Source: Oscillatoriophycideae cyanobacterium NC_groundwater_1537_Pr4_S-0.65um_50_18 (GTDB taxonomy: Bacteria; Cyanobacteriota; Cyanobacteriia; Elainellales; Elainellaceae). Taken from it: a stretch of DNA of 64,000 bases. Shown here piece by piece: positions 7,709 to 15,524 of this stretch; within the stretch, counting starts at the first letter, position 1, and every line of letters starts with the position of its first letter. The DNA is taken from assembly GCA_016208305.1 (NCBI GenBank), contig JACQYI010000059.1:52244-116243 (forward strand). The letters run 5' to 3'. The notes beneath the pieces were generated by a model, which saw only the letters and a program-made list of their open reading frames with translations, was not told the DNA's origin and did not search any database. A program made the position numbers and the translations under genes.

Positions 7709-8344
7709 CTACTCGGTAACGCGATCGGAACAGGGTAAAGCGATCGGATTCGGATCAGGTAATCGCACGAGAGGGTTTCTGTTTTGTGCTGCCGCAGCCA
7801 CCGTTTTTTCGATGCGCTGCAATCGAGTTTCTAATCGTTTGGCACTGTCTACCCAAAAGAGAATATTTTTTTTGGATGAATTGCTAAAGGCTGCGAAGTT
7901 GCGGTTGGCGATCGGATCAGCAGCCAGCGCTTGCTGTAAGTCTGTCGGGATACTTAAAGCTTCGATCGCATCTAATGTCGTCCAAGAACCATCTTGTTTC
8001 GCGGCCTCAATCTTCTCTTGCCCAGCCTGCGTCATCAATCCTTGTACGATCAGTTCTTCAATATATTGCTTATTTAGTTTTGACCAAACGCTCTTGGGTT
8101 TTCGAGGGGTAAAAATCTGCTGATAGCGTTCTGTATCCAACGATTTCACTTTGCTATCAATCCAGCCGAAGCATAGAGCTTCTTTTACGGCTTCACTGTA
8201 CTGAACGCTGGGTTTGCCACTTTTTATTTTGTAGTAAATCAACCATATTCCAGGCAAAGTGCGATGATTTTCTGCCAACCATTCTCGCCAAGCTAGGCGA
8301 TCGCAGGCATATACCGTTTCTAGCTGATCTTCAAATTTCGCCAT
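7709..8344 (-). CDS. YdeI/OmpD-associated family protein
   Basis: About 211 residues from ATG 8344. The N-terminal part RLAWREWLAENHRTLPGIW followed by YSEAVKEALCFGWIDSKV, then FTPRKPKSVWSKLNKQYIEE, matches the YdeI (bacteriocin-protection / OmpD-associated) family, which is often annotated but poorly characterised. The region NRNFAAFSNSSKKNILFWVD is also typical. A longer start at 8356 would add only four residues. It appears monocistronic. Confidence 0.75.
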   Translation of the reverse strand: MAKFEDQLETVYACDRLAWREWLAENHRTLPGIWLIYYKIKSGKPSVQYSEAVKEALCFGWIDSKVKSLDTERYQQIFTPRKPKSVWSKLNKQYIEELIVQGLMTQAGQEKIEAAKQDGSWTTLDAIEALSIPTDLQQALAADPIANRNFAAFSNSSKKNILFWVDSAKRLETRLQRIEKTVAAAAQNRNPLVRLPDPNPIALPCSDRVTE

Positions 8345-8752
8345 TGCAGGAGCCAAGATAACGGTATCAACTTATATGCTGGGGTAGACGAGTAGATGAG
8401 GGTTTCCCATTCACCCATTCACCCATTCACCCGCCAACCATGACTTAATTGACCACGAGAAGAACGTGACTTGAACTATGGATAGAGGTGGCTAGAGAAA
8501 TCAAAAAGAATAGAAAACACGCTATCCGATACCGTATTTTACAAAAAATGCAACCCAAAAACCGAAGATGAGAATAGGCTTGGACTAAAAGTTACACCTA
8601 AATTAGAACCGCTGTCGGCTACCCAGACTCTCTGCATCCCTCATAAAATGAGGCCGTGCCAGGACAGTCTCAAGCACACCCTATCCCCAAACACATCATC
8701 ATGGTTATCTCATAATATTTTCATTAGCCGATCGAATCAGGAAGCGCTCACT
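8345..8752. other. Intergenic region between divergent genes
   Basis: It carries a short repeat at 8381-8432 (listed separately) and the leaders of the divergent YdeI-like and dienelactone hydrolase genes. A reading frame runs from 8648 into the hydrolase, but the upstream 35 codons are unlike the family and are treated as leader. No other feature is recognised. Confidence 0.5.
8381..8432. repeat. Dispersed repeat with CCCATTCACCC units, copy 1
   Basis: GTAGACGAGTAGATGAGGG is followed by a triplicated CCATTCACCC motif. Related sequences occur at 24651-24702 and 57121-57189, each with AGATGA, then GTTTCCC or GTTTTCCC, then CCCATYCAC. It is probably a dispersed intergenic repeat. Confidence 0.5.
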
Positions 8753-9511
8753 GTGCAAATCACCAAACGTAACGTCAGCTTAGTGGTCGATGATAGCTTG
8801 ATGCGGGTTTATATCGCGGCTCCCCAGCCTACCGGACGCTATCCTGCTATTTTGTTCTACTCAGATATTTATCAGCTAGGCAGCCCAATTACCCGCCTTG
8901 CCGATCATTTGGCCGGCTATGGCTATGTTGTTGCAGCTCCAGAGATTTTTCACCGCATTGAGCCGATCGGCACCGTGATTGAGCCTAACGACTTGGGTCG
9001 GATGCAGGGCAATGATGCTGCGCGACGAACAGCGATCGCCCACTATGATGCCGATGCCCAAGCCCTCATCGAGTTTTTTAAGCAAGAAAGCCAAAAGCCA
9101 GAGAGCAATATTGATCCGCAGAAGATTGGCACAATGGGCTTTTGTATTGGCGGTCATCTGGCGTTTCGGGCCGCCTTCCTCAGCGAGGTTAAAGCGGCAG
9201 TTTGCTGCTATCCTACCGGAATTCACAATGGCAAGCTAGGGCGTGGTGTCGCAGATACGCTATCCCGCATGGGTGAAATAAGAGGCGAATTGCTTCTGGT
9301 GTTTGGCTCGATCGATCCCCATGTTCCCGCAGAAGCCCGTGAAACGATTGTTCAAGGGTTGCAAAACGCCCAAGTCTCCTATGCGTTCTCGCTTTATGAA
9401 GGCGCTAATCACACCTTTATGCGCGATGACGGCGATCGGTTTGACCCCGTGGCAACCGATCGCGTCTGGGCAGAGGTCACCGCGTTTTTGAGTCGCGTTT
9501 TCCAAGGGTAA
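8753..9511 (+). CDS. Dienelactone hydrolase family protein
   Basis: About 252 residues from GTG 8753, which has AGGAAG 8 bases upstream. Alpha/beta-hydrolase fold with the dienelactone hydrolase triad: Cys131 in GFCIGG, Asp188 in GSIDPHV and His220 in GANHTF. Family members hydrolyse cyclic or esterified carboxylic substrates; the substrate here is unknown. It is a cytoplasmic, probably single-gene unit. A longer in-frame extension to 8648 is rejected as non-family sequence. Confidence 0.85.
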   Translation: MQITKRNVSLVVDDSLMRVYIAAPQPTGRYPAILFYSDIYQLGSPITRLADHLAGYGYVVAAPEIFHRIEPIGTVIEPNDLGRMQGNDAARRTAIAHYDADAQALIEFFKQESQKPESNIDPQKIGTMGFCIGGHLAFRAAFLSEVKAAVCCYPTGIHNGKLGRGVADTLSRMGEIRGELLLVFGSIDPHVPAEARETIVQGLQNAQVSYAFSLYEGANHTFMRDDGDRFDPVATDRVWAEVTAFLSRVFQG

Positions 9512-9776
9512 GTACTTATCCCTAATATGTTTACGAGATTTCGAGTGACATATCTATTTCAGGTGACATAATTAAGAATAAAGGATGGCATGCAGTAGTT
9601 CTTACGTACTAAATAATTAATTTCCGAGTAAGATTTAACAAAAGTATTATCTAACTGTGTCTGTGTATGGCGATTATGCAAATTGATTATTGCAGATGAA
9701 CTTAGTGCCAGCATTCTCAATGTTTGAGTATGATTAGTTAAAAACGCAAAACCAGAACCACAGCGTAGCAATATAC

Positions 9777-10097
9777 ATGGCAACAAAATTAATAAAGTTA
9801 GAAGACGGAACTCTAGTAGAAGTAGAAATTCCTGAAGGTCAGCCAGTGCAAATTTCTAGCAGATTTGCAGAGCGAGTTGATACAACCTTTGAAAAAGTTA
9901 AGCCACTATTAATCAATACTTGCAAGCCAATTATCGAAGCATGTAATGAGCTTAGTCAGAATGTAACAATCGAGCAAGTCGAAGTACAGTTGGGCTTAAC
10001 ATTTGAGGGAGAGGGGAATATTTATATCACAAAAGCTAAGGCTGGAGCTAATTTGACGGTTAAACTACTAATTAAGCCAAAACAAAGATCGCAGTAA
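9777..10097 (+). CDS. Trypco1-type protein (trypsin-co-occurring domain 1)
   Basis: 106 residues. KLIKLEDGTLVEVEIPEG at the N-terminus and VEVQLGLTFEGEGNIYITKA plus LTVKLLIKP at the C-terminus fit the trypsin-co-occurring domain described in NTP-dependent conflict systems. There it pairs with trypsin-like effectors, probably as an adaptor. It is followed after 3 bp by a trypsin-like protease gene, the expected partner. The gene opens a stretch visibly AT-richer than the flanks, suggesting horizontal acquisition. Confidence 0.75.
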   Translation: MATKLIKLEDGTLVEVEIPEGQPVQISSRFAERVDTTFEKVKPLLINTCKPIIEACNELSQNVTIEQVEVQLGLTFEGEGNIYITKAKAGANLTVKLLIKPKQRSQ

Positions 10098-10100
10098 GGT

Positions 10101-11288
10101 ATGTCTTCAGATCTAAAGAACTCAGTTTTTACAGTTTATAAGAGCGCCAATGGCAACCTCTTCGAGATGGGTACTGGTTTTATTATCGGAAAAAAAGATA
10201 ATGCAGCTCTTGTTCTGACCTGTAATCATGTGATCAGCGATTTTAGAGGCACAGAAACAATACTGGTTGAACGTTGTTCTGCTACAGTTATCGCTTCTGG
10301 AGTAGAAAACGGTATTGATTTAGCCATTTTAAAGGTAGAGGATTTACAAAACAAGCCCATAGTTAATCTTAGATCAGGAGGAGGGCAGGAGGAGAGTTCT
10401 TTTTTGATATTTGGAGGTTATCACTATGGTAAAGACTGGAATAGTCAACTATTAAAAGGCAAACTAGGTAGACCAGCATATAAAAATCAGCATATTTCAG
10501 CTTGGGATTTAATAATGACTGATGGTTATACCCTGAAACACGGTTATAGCGGATCTCCCGTGATGGATGAACGGAGTGGAGAGGTCATAGGTATAGTTGA
10601 TTCCTTGGAAAACGATGGAAGTAGGGGACGAGCAATCTCTATAGAAGCTCTCAAAATTTGCTTAAAGGGAAGTGAAATTGAAGAGCACATACGCATTGAT
10701 TGTCCTTCCGATGTAAGGTCAACTAGCATTGAGTCAATTAACATACTCGATGATTGCTGTTCGTTAAGCTTAGAGAGTGCTCCTAAAAAACCAGAAGTCT
10801 TTTCACTTTCACTAACCGCTTGTTTTGGTGAGCATATTGTGGATGAGTTCGCAGTAGGAATTAGTGTTAAAAAAGGTGACTTAATCTTGAGAATAGATGA
10901 AGGTAGCTTAAGTGAAATAAGTATGCAAGGTAGCACATCTTGTGAAGTTCACCGTAAAGGATTGAATACAAAACAGGCAGCATGGGAGTTATCGCCGAAG
11001 TTAGGTTCAACAGTACTTCGGGGAGAAATCAAGAAACAAGAAATAGCTACCTTGGCACTATCTCAATCGTCAAAATGCTACATAGAGGTCATATTTAAAT
11101 CATATCCAAGATCTATCATTATAGAATATCTTGGAGATTGGTTTTTAGGCGAATGTGAGGAAAAGGCTAAAGAAGAAAAAATAATCTTCATAGTTAGAAC
11201 AAAAATAATCGCAATCCTAAAATCTCGCAGCAAGTTTGAGCCAAATAGCAATGCTTTATTCTTCAGTATGCATAGTTGCAATTTATGA
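10101..11288 (+). CDS. Trypsin-like serine protease of a conflict system
   Basis: 395 residues. An N-terminal trypsin-like domain (1 to about 200) shows the full triad: His43 in TCNHVI, Asp73 in GIDLAI and Ser152 in GYSGSP. There is no signal peptide or transmembrane segment, so it should be cytoplasmic. This fits an effector that cuts host proteins rather than a secreted HtrA. The C-terminal half (about 210-395) is a separate domain I cannot name; it may sense or tether. It is co-transcribed with the Trypco1 gene upstream and overlaps the TPR gene downstream by 4 bp (ATGA). Confidence 0.8.
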   Translation: MSSDLKNSVFTVYKSANGNLFEMGTGFIIGKKDNAALVLTCNHVISDFRGTETILVERCSATVIASGVENGIDLAILKVEDLQNKPIVNLRSGGGQEESSFLIFGGYHYGKDWNSQLLKGKLGRPAYKNQHISAWDLIMTDGYTLKHGYSGSPVMDERSGEVIGIVDSLENDGSRGRAISIEALKICLKGSEIEEHIRIDCPSDVRSTSIESINILDDCCSLSLESAPKKPEVFSLSLTACFGEHIVDEFAVGISVKKGDLILRIDEGSLSEISMQGSTSCEVHRKGLNTKQAAWELSPKLGSTVLRGEIKKQEIATLALSQSSKCYIEVIFKSYPRSIIIEYLGDWFLGECEEKAKEEKIIFIVRTKIIAILKSRSKFEPNSNALFFSMHSCNL

Positions 11289-12250
11289 ATCATGAGAAAA
11301 CTGCCGAAGATCTTGGAAACCTTATTGGTCGCCTTAAAGCAGCACAGACAGATGATTTTTTAGCGCTAGCAGCAATTGCTGGATTGGACGCAAAGGATTT
11401 CACAGGTGATGAGCTAGAAAGGTTCGGACAAGATGAAGCAGCAATTGTTGCGTATGCCAACGAGTCAATCCTTCAACCTGATAATGATGTACCTCAAAGC
11501 CGTAGGGCTAAATTGCTTAAAAAGCTAGGTAGGTATGAGGAATCCCTAGAAGCTTACAAGCAAGCTATTGAAATTAAACCTGATAATTCCATAACTTGGA
11601 GCCAGAAAGGCTCGATCTTAGAGGAATTGAGTCGTTATGATGAGGCACTTCAATCTTATGAAAGAGCTATCAATCTTAATCCTGCCAACTCTAAAACTTG
11701 GAGTCAACGAGGTGCCACTCTAGCAAAACTAGGTCGCCATGTTGAAGCTGTCGTTTCTTATAATCATGCTCGAAAGCTCAAGAATGAGGAACTCTCTGGG
11801 GCGCAAAACAATTTAGCTTTAGAAAAACTTAAGGTATATAGAGAAGAGGGAGCTTCTGAGCGTGAGACCGTCAAGCTTCAAGATAATGACTATATAGGCT
11901 TCAGCGAAGAGAGTTATGTACTTGAGCAACTTGGTCAGTATGCAGAAGCGCTCACAATTTTAGAGAAAGCTATAGAGATTAAACCTGATGAGCATATGCT
12001 TCTAAAAAAGCGAAGTATGCTACTCTCCAAGCTAGAGCGTTATGAAGAAGCTATTCATTCCTATAAGCAAGCTCTTGAGCTTGATCCAAATGACTACGTA
12101 GATTGGAATACACTAGGTACATTGTTGAGAAAATTGAATCGCTTTACAGAAGCACTTGAAGCTTACAAAAAATCCCTCAATATAAGACCTACGTATCGAG
12201 CAGCAAAGTACAATCAGCGAACTACTTATAGAGAGCATTATGGGTATTGA
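11285..12250 (+). CDS. TPR-repeat protein of the protease cassette
   Basis: About 321 residues from ATG 11285, whose ATGA overlaps the protease stop. After an N-terminal ~60 residues without repeats (possibly an effector-associated domain) come about six TPR units such as GRYEESLEAYKQAIEIKPD, SRYDEALQSYERAINLNP and ERYEEAIHSYKQALELDPND. TPR arrays commonly act as sensors or scaffolds in conflict systems. Its C-terminal end overlaps a 48-codon ORF. An in-frame TTG at 11276 is less likely as the start. Confidence 0.8.
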   Translation: MNHEKTAEDLGNLIGRLKAAQTDDFLALAAIAGLDAKDFTGDELERFGQDEAAIVAYANESILQPDNDVPQSRRAKLLKKLGRYEESLEAYKQAIEIKPDNSITWSQKGSILEELSRYDEALQSYERAINLNPANSKTWSQRGATLAKLGRHVEAVVSYNHARKLKNEELSGAQNNLALEKLKVYREEGASERETVKLQDNDYIGFSEESYVLEQLGQYAEALTILEKAIEIKPDEHMLLKKRSMLLSKLERYEEAIHSYKQALELDPNDYVDWNTLGTLLRKLNRFTEALEAYKKSLNIRPTYRAAKYNQRTTYREHYGY

Positions 12251-12386
12251 CATAACCCTGTCTGAGTATGGCATCATAGAAGATAAGCTGTCTGTTAGTA
12301 ATGTATTGATTGCCGTTGTTGATACTGCGACGGTCTATGGCAAAGTCAGCTTAATGCTGCTTGGTATAATCATTAGGGATTACTAG
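12240..12386 (+). CDS. Candidate 48-residue hydrophobic small protein
   Basis: An ORF of 48 codons begins 11 bp before the end of the TPR gene, in another frame, with AGAGAG 4 bases before its ATG. The product starts MGIDITLSEYGIIEDKL and has a hydrophobic second half (VLIAVVDTATVYGKV, LMLLGIII), compatible with a small membrane or packing peptide. The overlap suggests translational coupling. No family is recognised and it could be chance. Confidence 0.35.
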   Translation: MGIDITLSEYGIIEDKLSVSNVLIAVVDTATVYGKVSLMLLGIIIRDY

Positions 12387-12464
12387 GCGATCATTAGGCG
12401 ATCGCTAGGGATTGTTAGGGATTCTTAGGCATCATTAGGCGATCGCTAGGGATCATTAGGACTC
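12368..12464. repeat. Degenerate tandem TTAGGGAT / HIP1 repeat tract
   Basis: Short units of the form ATCATTAGGCGATCGCTAGGGAT recur in shortened versions (CATTAGGGAT, TGTTAGGGAT, TCTTAGGC, GATCATTAGG) across about 97 bp. The longest unit occurs at about 12391-12413 and again at about 12431-12453. It separates the TPR/small-ORF block from the reverse transcriptase. It could be a simple repeat or part of a structured RNA. Confidence 0.55.
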
Positions 12465-12600
12465 TGTAATCTCTGTTACCGCAGTAAGTTAGAATACGCT
12501 TGCAGATAGCTTTTTACAGTATTTTTGTCAGTTTAGTTGTTAAGGAAGTTTTGAAACCTTTTTATTGTACTAATTTTGTTTAGAGCTGCATATAGACGAT

Positions 12601-12693
12601 ATGGCTGAAACCTATACCACGCAAGGAAATTATTCTGTGCAGCCTCATGGAGAGTTGGTATTAGATTCATCAAGAGGATATAAATCTACTTGA
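12601..12693 (+). CDS. Candidate 30-residue leader peptide overlapping the RT start
   Basis: The frame ATG 12601 to TGA 12691-12693 encodes 30 residues beginning MAETYTTQGNYSVQPHG. Its stop overlaps the reverse transcriptase ATG by one base (TGATG), the classic arrangement for translational coupling. A CATCAAG...CTTGATG inverted repeat (12669-12675 and 12689-12695) would hide the RT start unless the leader is translated. It is short, so chance cannot be excluded. Confidence 0.4.
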   Translation: MAETYTTQGNYSVQPHGELVLDSSRGYKST

Positions 12694-13823
12694 TGGAAAA
12701 TCTTAGCCTTCTTCTAGAGAGAAGTTGCGAAGATCTTTGCGAAGATTTTCATTCTCTGAAAACGCCACGAGATGTTGCAGCGTTGCTAGATGTTCCCTAC
12801 AAGCGTTTTGTCTATCATTTATATAAAGAAGAGAATAGATATACAAGTTTTGAGATCCCTAAAAAGTCTGGTGATAGACGCACTATATCGGCTCCAGTCA
12901 TTGGGCTAAAGATCATCCAGAGAAAGCTAAGTCAGGTTTTGTACTGCGTGTACAACCCAAAACCCTCCGTTCATGGCTTTGTCCCTGCAAAAAGCATTCT
13001 AACTAACGCTTTACCTCACGTAAAAAAGCGCTATGTACTCAATGCCGATTTGAAAGATTTCTTTCCGTCAATCAACTTTGGTCGAGTGCGTGGGCTATTC
13101 ATGGCAGCACCCTATGGTTTATCCCCTGAAGTAGCTACGGTACTGGCACAAATTTGCTGTTATGAAGGAAAATTGCCACAAGGTGCTCCAACTTCGCCTG
13201 TGGTTTCAAATATGATCTGTGCAAGGATGGATCGGCAACTACAACATCTTGCAAAAGAGTATCGATCTACTTACACAAGGTACGCCGACGATATCACCTT
13301 CTCAACTACTGTTCCAAAATTTCCGAAGGCTTTAGCATATGTGCCTGAAGAGGGTGATGAGAAAAAGCTTATTCTGGGTGAGAAACTAGCCGAAATCATC
13401 ATTAGCAATGATTTTCGAGTTAATGAACAGAAGGTTAGACTGCAAGACAAGCGCTCACATCAGGAAGTTACAGGCTTAACAGTTAATGAATTTCCAAATG
13501 TCGATCGTCGATATGTCCGCTCAATCCGTGCAATACTTCACGCCTGGGACAAATTTGGATTACAGAAAGCTCAGGAAGTGTACCTAGAAAAATATGCTCC
13601 CACGCCAAGATATCCTCAGCAAGAAAAGTCTTCCCTTAAGCAAGTACTACACGGCAAGATCGAATTTCTTGCTATGGTAAGGGGCAAAGAAGATCAGATT
13701 TATCAGAAGCATATAAAGAAGTACTTCGAACTCTCGCAACGGGACTCGATACCTCACAAAGCTATTCTTGTTAGACAAGAAGCTGTGCATGAGCAGACAG
13801 GAACAAGTAATGATGAAGTGTGA
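12693..13823 (+). CDS. Retron-type reverse transcriptase
   Basis: 376 residues from ATG 12693. RT motifs are in order: HGFVPAKSILTNA with the retron-characteristic NAxxH (NALPH, 105-109), DLKDFFPSI (motif A, 119-127), LPQGAPTSP (161-169), the catalytic YADD (197-200) and the retron VTG motif (259-261). Length and motifs fit retron RTs rather than group II intron RTs, which also carry maturase domains. A retron needs an msr-msd RNA, usually just upstream. Candidate space is 12387-12600, but I could not identify it. The gene is AT-rich and adjoins the protease cassette, which may supply the effector. Confidence 0.85.
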   Translation: MENLSLLLERSCEDLCEDFHSLKTPRDVAALLDVPYKRFVYHLYKEENRYTSFEIPKKSGDRRTISAPVIGLKIIQRKLSQVLYCVYNPKPSVHGFVPAKSILTNALPHVKKRYVLNADLKDFFPSINFGRVRGLFMAAPYGLSPEVATVLAQICCYEGKLPQGAPTSPVVSNMICARMDRQLQHLAKEYRSTYTRYADDITFSTTVPKFPKALAYVPEEGDEKKLILGEKLAEIIISNDFRVNEQKVRLQDKRSHQEVTGLTVNEFPNVDRRYVRSIRAILHAWDKFGLQKAQEVYLEKYAPTPRYPQQEKSSLKQVLHGKIEFLAMVRGKEDQIYQKHIKKYFELSQRDSIPHKAILVRQEAVHEQTGTSNDEV

Positions 13824-13855
13824 TTTTCAGGATTAGAGAAAAAAGCTAATTTCAA

Positions 13856-14011
13856 GTGTCTGACTCGGCAGAAGACGCTTCAGCATTAATCCATCAGAGA
13901 ATTATTTTGATAGATCCTCTCGATAGAGCTGTTGACTTTCCTGAAAGGTACTCACCCTTTTCAAAAAAATCAACAGCTATTGAACAAGCTTATCTAGCCT
14001 TTAGTGATTAA
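13856..14011 (+). CDS. Candidate 51-residue small protein after the RT
   Basis: A GTG-initiated frame of 51 codons, [18 protein letters not shown] then [19 protein letters not shown], looks protein-like in composition (acidic start, amphipathic end). It lies 32 bp after the RT stop and overlaps the 3' end of the convergent aldo/keto reductase gene by 11 bp. No clear ribosome site and no family are recognised. It may be a small accessory protein or the remnant of a longer gene. Confidence 0.3.
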   Translation: MSDSAEDASALIHQRIILIDPLDRAVDFPERYSPFSKKSTAIEQAYLAFSD

Positions 14012-14987
14012 CGCTAGCCATGATTGCCGCCGGATAGCGATCGCCTTGGGCAACCCCTCTAGGAGACACCTGCTCGATTCGTGCCAAATCTGCTGGAGTC
14101 AGCACGATGTCTGCGGCAGCAACGTTTTCTTGCAGATACGATCGACGCTTCGTTCCTGGAATTGGCACCACATCATCGCCCTGCGCCAGAATCCAGGCCA
14201 AGGCTAACTGTCCGGAAGTCACACCTTTCTCGGCGGCAATTTGCTGGACGCGATCGACCACCTCCAGGTTTTTGTAGAAGTTCTCACCCTGAAAACGCGG
14301 CACATTGCGGCGAAAATCATCGGGCGCAAAATCATCGGGCGTTTTGATCTGTCCTGACAGAAAGCCCCGACCCAAAGGGCTATAGGGCACCAAGCCAATC
14401 CCCAACTCTCGCAGAGTCGGCAAAATCTCATCTTCTAAGTCGCGGCTCCAAAGGGAATATTCTGACTGCAAAGCGCTGATGGGATGCACAGCATGGGCAC
14501 GCCGCAGAGTCGCCGCAGAGGCTTCCGAGAGTCCCAGATAGCGAACTTTGCCCTGCTGCACTAGCTCTGCCATCGCCCCCACGGTTTCCTCAATCGGCAC
14601 ATTGGGATCAATCCGATGCTGATAGTAGAGATCGATGACGTCGATGCCTAAGTTTTTGAGGGAAGCCTCGCACTGCTGCCGCAGATACTCAGGTTTGCCA
14701 CAGACCTGCAAGCCCCCCTGCGCATTGCGCCCCTGAATGCCAAACTTGGTGGCAATAATGACGCGATCGCGCCGATCTTGAATGGCTTTGCCCACCAGCT
14801 TTTCGTTGGCACCTGCGCCATACATATCCGCCGTGTCCAGGAAGTTTACGCCCAGGTCAATTGCGGCATGAAGGGTAGCGATCGATTCTGTTTCATCTGC
14901 AGCTCCGTAGGCGTAGGACATGCCCATGCAGCCCAAGCCCAACGCCGAAACGGTCAGCCCTTGATTTCCGAGTTGTCTGGTTTTCAT
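14001..14987 (-). CDS. Aldo/keto reductase
   Basis: 328 residues. TIM-barrel oxidoreductase with the catalytic tetrad Asp51, Tyr56 ([10 protein letters not shown]), Lys81 (IATKFG) and His124 (YYQHRID). The C-terminal [16 protein letters not shown] is the NADPH-binding signature. It resembles the YakC/AKR13-type reductases of aldehydes and ketones. It is transcribed with the MerR-type regulator that starts at 15470 (6 bp gap), so it is probably the regulated target. Confidence 0.92.
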   Translation of the reverse strand: MKTRQLGNQGLTVSALGLGCMGMSYAYGAADETESIATLHAAIDLGVNFLDTADMYGAGANEKLVGKAIQDRRDRVIIATKFGIQGRNAQGGLQVCGKPEYLRQQCEASLKNLGIDVIDLYYQHRIDPNVPIEETVGAMAELVQQGKVRYLGLSEASAATLRRAHAVHPISALQSEYSLWSRDLEDEILPTLRELGIGLVPYSPLGRGFLSGQIKTPDDFAPDDFRRNVPRFQGENFYKNLEVVDRVQQIAAEKGVTSGQLALAWILAQGDDVVPIPGTKRRSYLQENVAAADIVLTPADLARIEQVSPRGVAQGDRYPAAIMASVNH

Positions 14988-14993
14988 CTGGTT

Positions 14994-15470
14994 TTAACCT
15001 GTTTTAACCTGTGGTGTGGCCTCGGAAACAGGATCTACCAGGGGATCAGCGTCCGCCAAACAGCTTAGCTCGCCCAACTGATCGCTCGGCAATACTGCCG
15101 CTTTGCCCGCTTCTAGATCTTTGTAGTATTGAATCTTTTGCTGAATGATGGCCAAGTTGCGGTTGAGTTCGCGGATGTGCGCCTGCACCTGCTGCTCATG
15201 GGCTTCTAGAATGGCGCGGCGATCGGCAAAGGCTTGGGAGTTTTCGCGATAGAGTTGGGCAAACTGCTGCATTTGGCGAATCGGCATTCCGGTCGTTCGC
15301 AAGCGCGTCAGAAACCTGATCCGAGCAATGTCTTGCTCCGAATAGCGCCGATGGCCGTTTGCAGCGCGATCGACTGGCTCTAGCAGTCCATTTCGCTCGT
15401 AATAGCGCAACGTGTGACCGCTAAGTCCGGTCAGCTGAGCCACTTGTTGAATGGTCAATCCTGTTTCCAT
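14994..15470 (-). CDS. MerR-family transcriptional regulator
   Basis: 158 residues. The N-terminal winged helix TIQQVAQLTGLSGHTLRYYE followed by RNGLLEPV is typical of MerR. A long coiled-coil dimerisation helix (about 80-125, AILEAHEQQVQAHIRELNRN) follows. The C-terminus holds a single cysteine and no metal-binding cysteine cluster, so it resembles the aldehyde/redox-responsive AdhR/NmlR branch. It precedes the aldo/keto reductase and its own promoter has the 19-bp spacing typical of MerR control. Confidence 0.88.
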   Translation of the reverse strand: METGLTIQQVAQLTGLSGHTLRYYERNGLLEPVDRAANGHRRYSEQDIARIRFLTRLRTTGMPIRQMQQFAQLYRENSQAFADRRAILEAHEQQVQAHIRELNRNLAIIQQKIQYYKDLEAGKAAVLPSDQLGELSCLADADPLVDPVSEATPQVKTG

Positions 15471-15476
15471 GTCCTT

Positions 15477-15507
15477 ACCTTAGAACTTAGAGTGCGCTCT
15501 AAGTCAA
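15477..15507 (-). promoter_or_regulatory. MerR-type promoter with 19-bp spacer and palindromic operator
   Basis: On the minus strand TTGACT (-35, 15502-15507) and TAAGGT (-10, 15477-15482) are separated by 19 bp. A perfect palindrome ACTTAGAG-TGCG-CTCTAAGT (15485-15504) lies between them and overlaps the -35. Over-long spacers distorted by MerR proteins are the rule for this family. The predicted start of transcription falls at or next to the ATG at 15470, so the mRNA may be leaderless. Confidence 0.75.
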
Positions 15508-15524
15508 GCTGGCATCATCGCTAC

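Noticed and set aside
8648..8752. N-terminal extension of the dienelactone hydrolase
   Set aside because: Sequence is unlike the family, and GTG 8753 has a well-placed AGGAAG.
9495..9525. Terminator after the dienelactone hydrolase gene
   Set aside because: AGGGTAAGTACTTATCCCT is partly palindromic but needs a bulge and has no T-run.
9559..9786. 75-codon minus-strand ORF before the Trypco1 gene
   Set aside because: Low-complexity composition, no ribosome site, and overlaps the Trypco1 start.
12368..12464. CRISPR or VNTR-type array
   Set aside because: Units are short and irregular and mostly HIP1 plus TTAGGGAT; there are no spacers.
12693..13823. Group II intron reverse transcriptase
   Set aside because: No maturase or HNH domain, no intron 5'/3' motifs around it, and the NAxxH and VTG motifs fit retron RTs instead.
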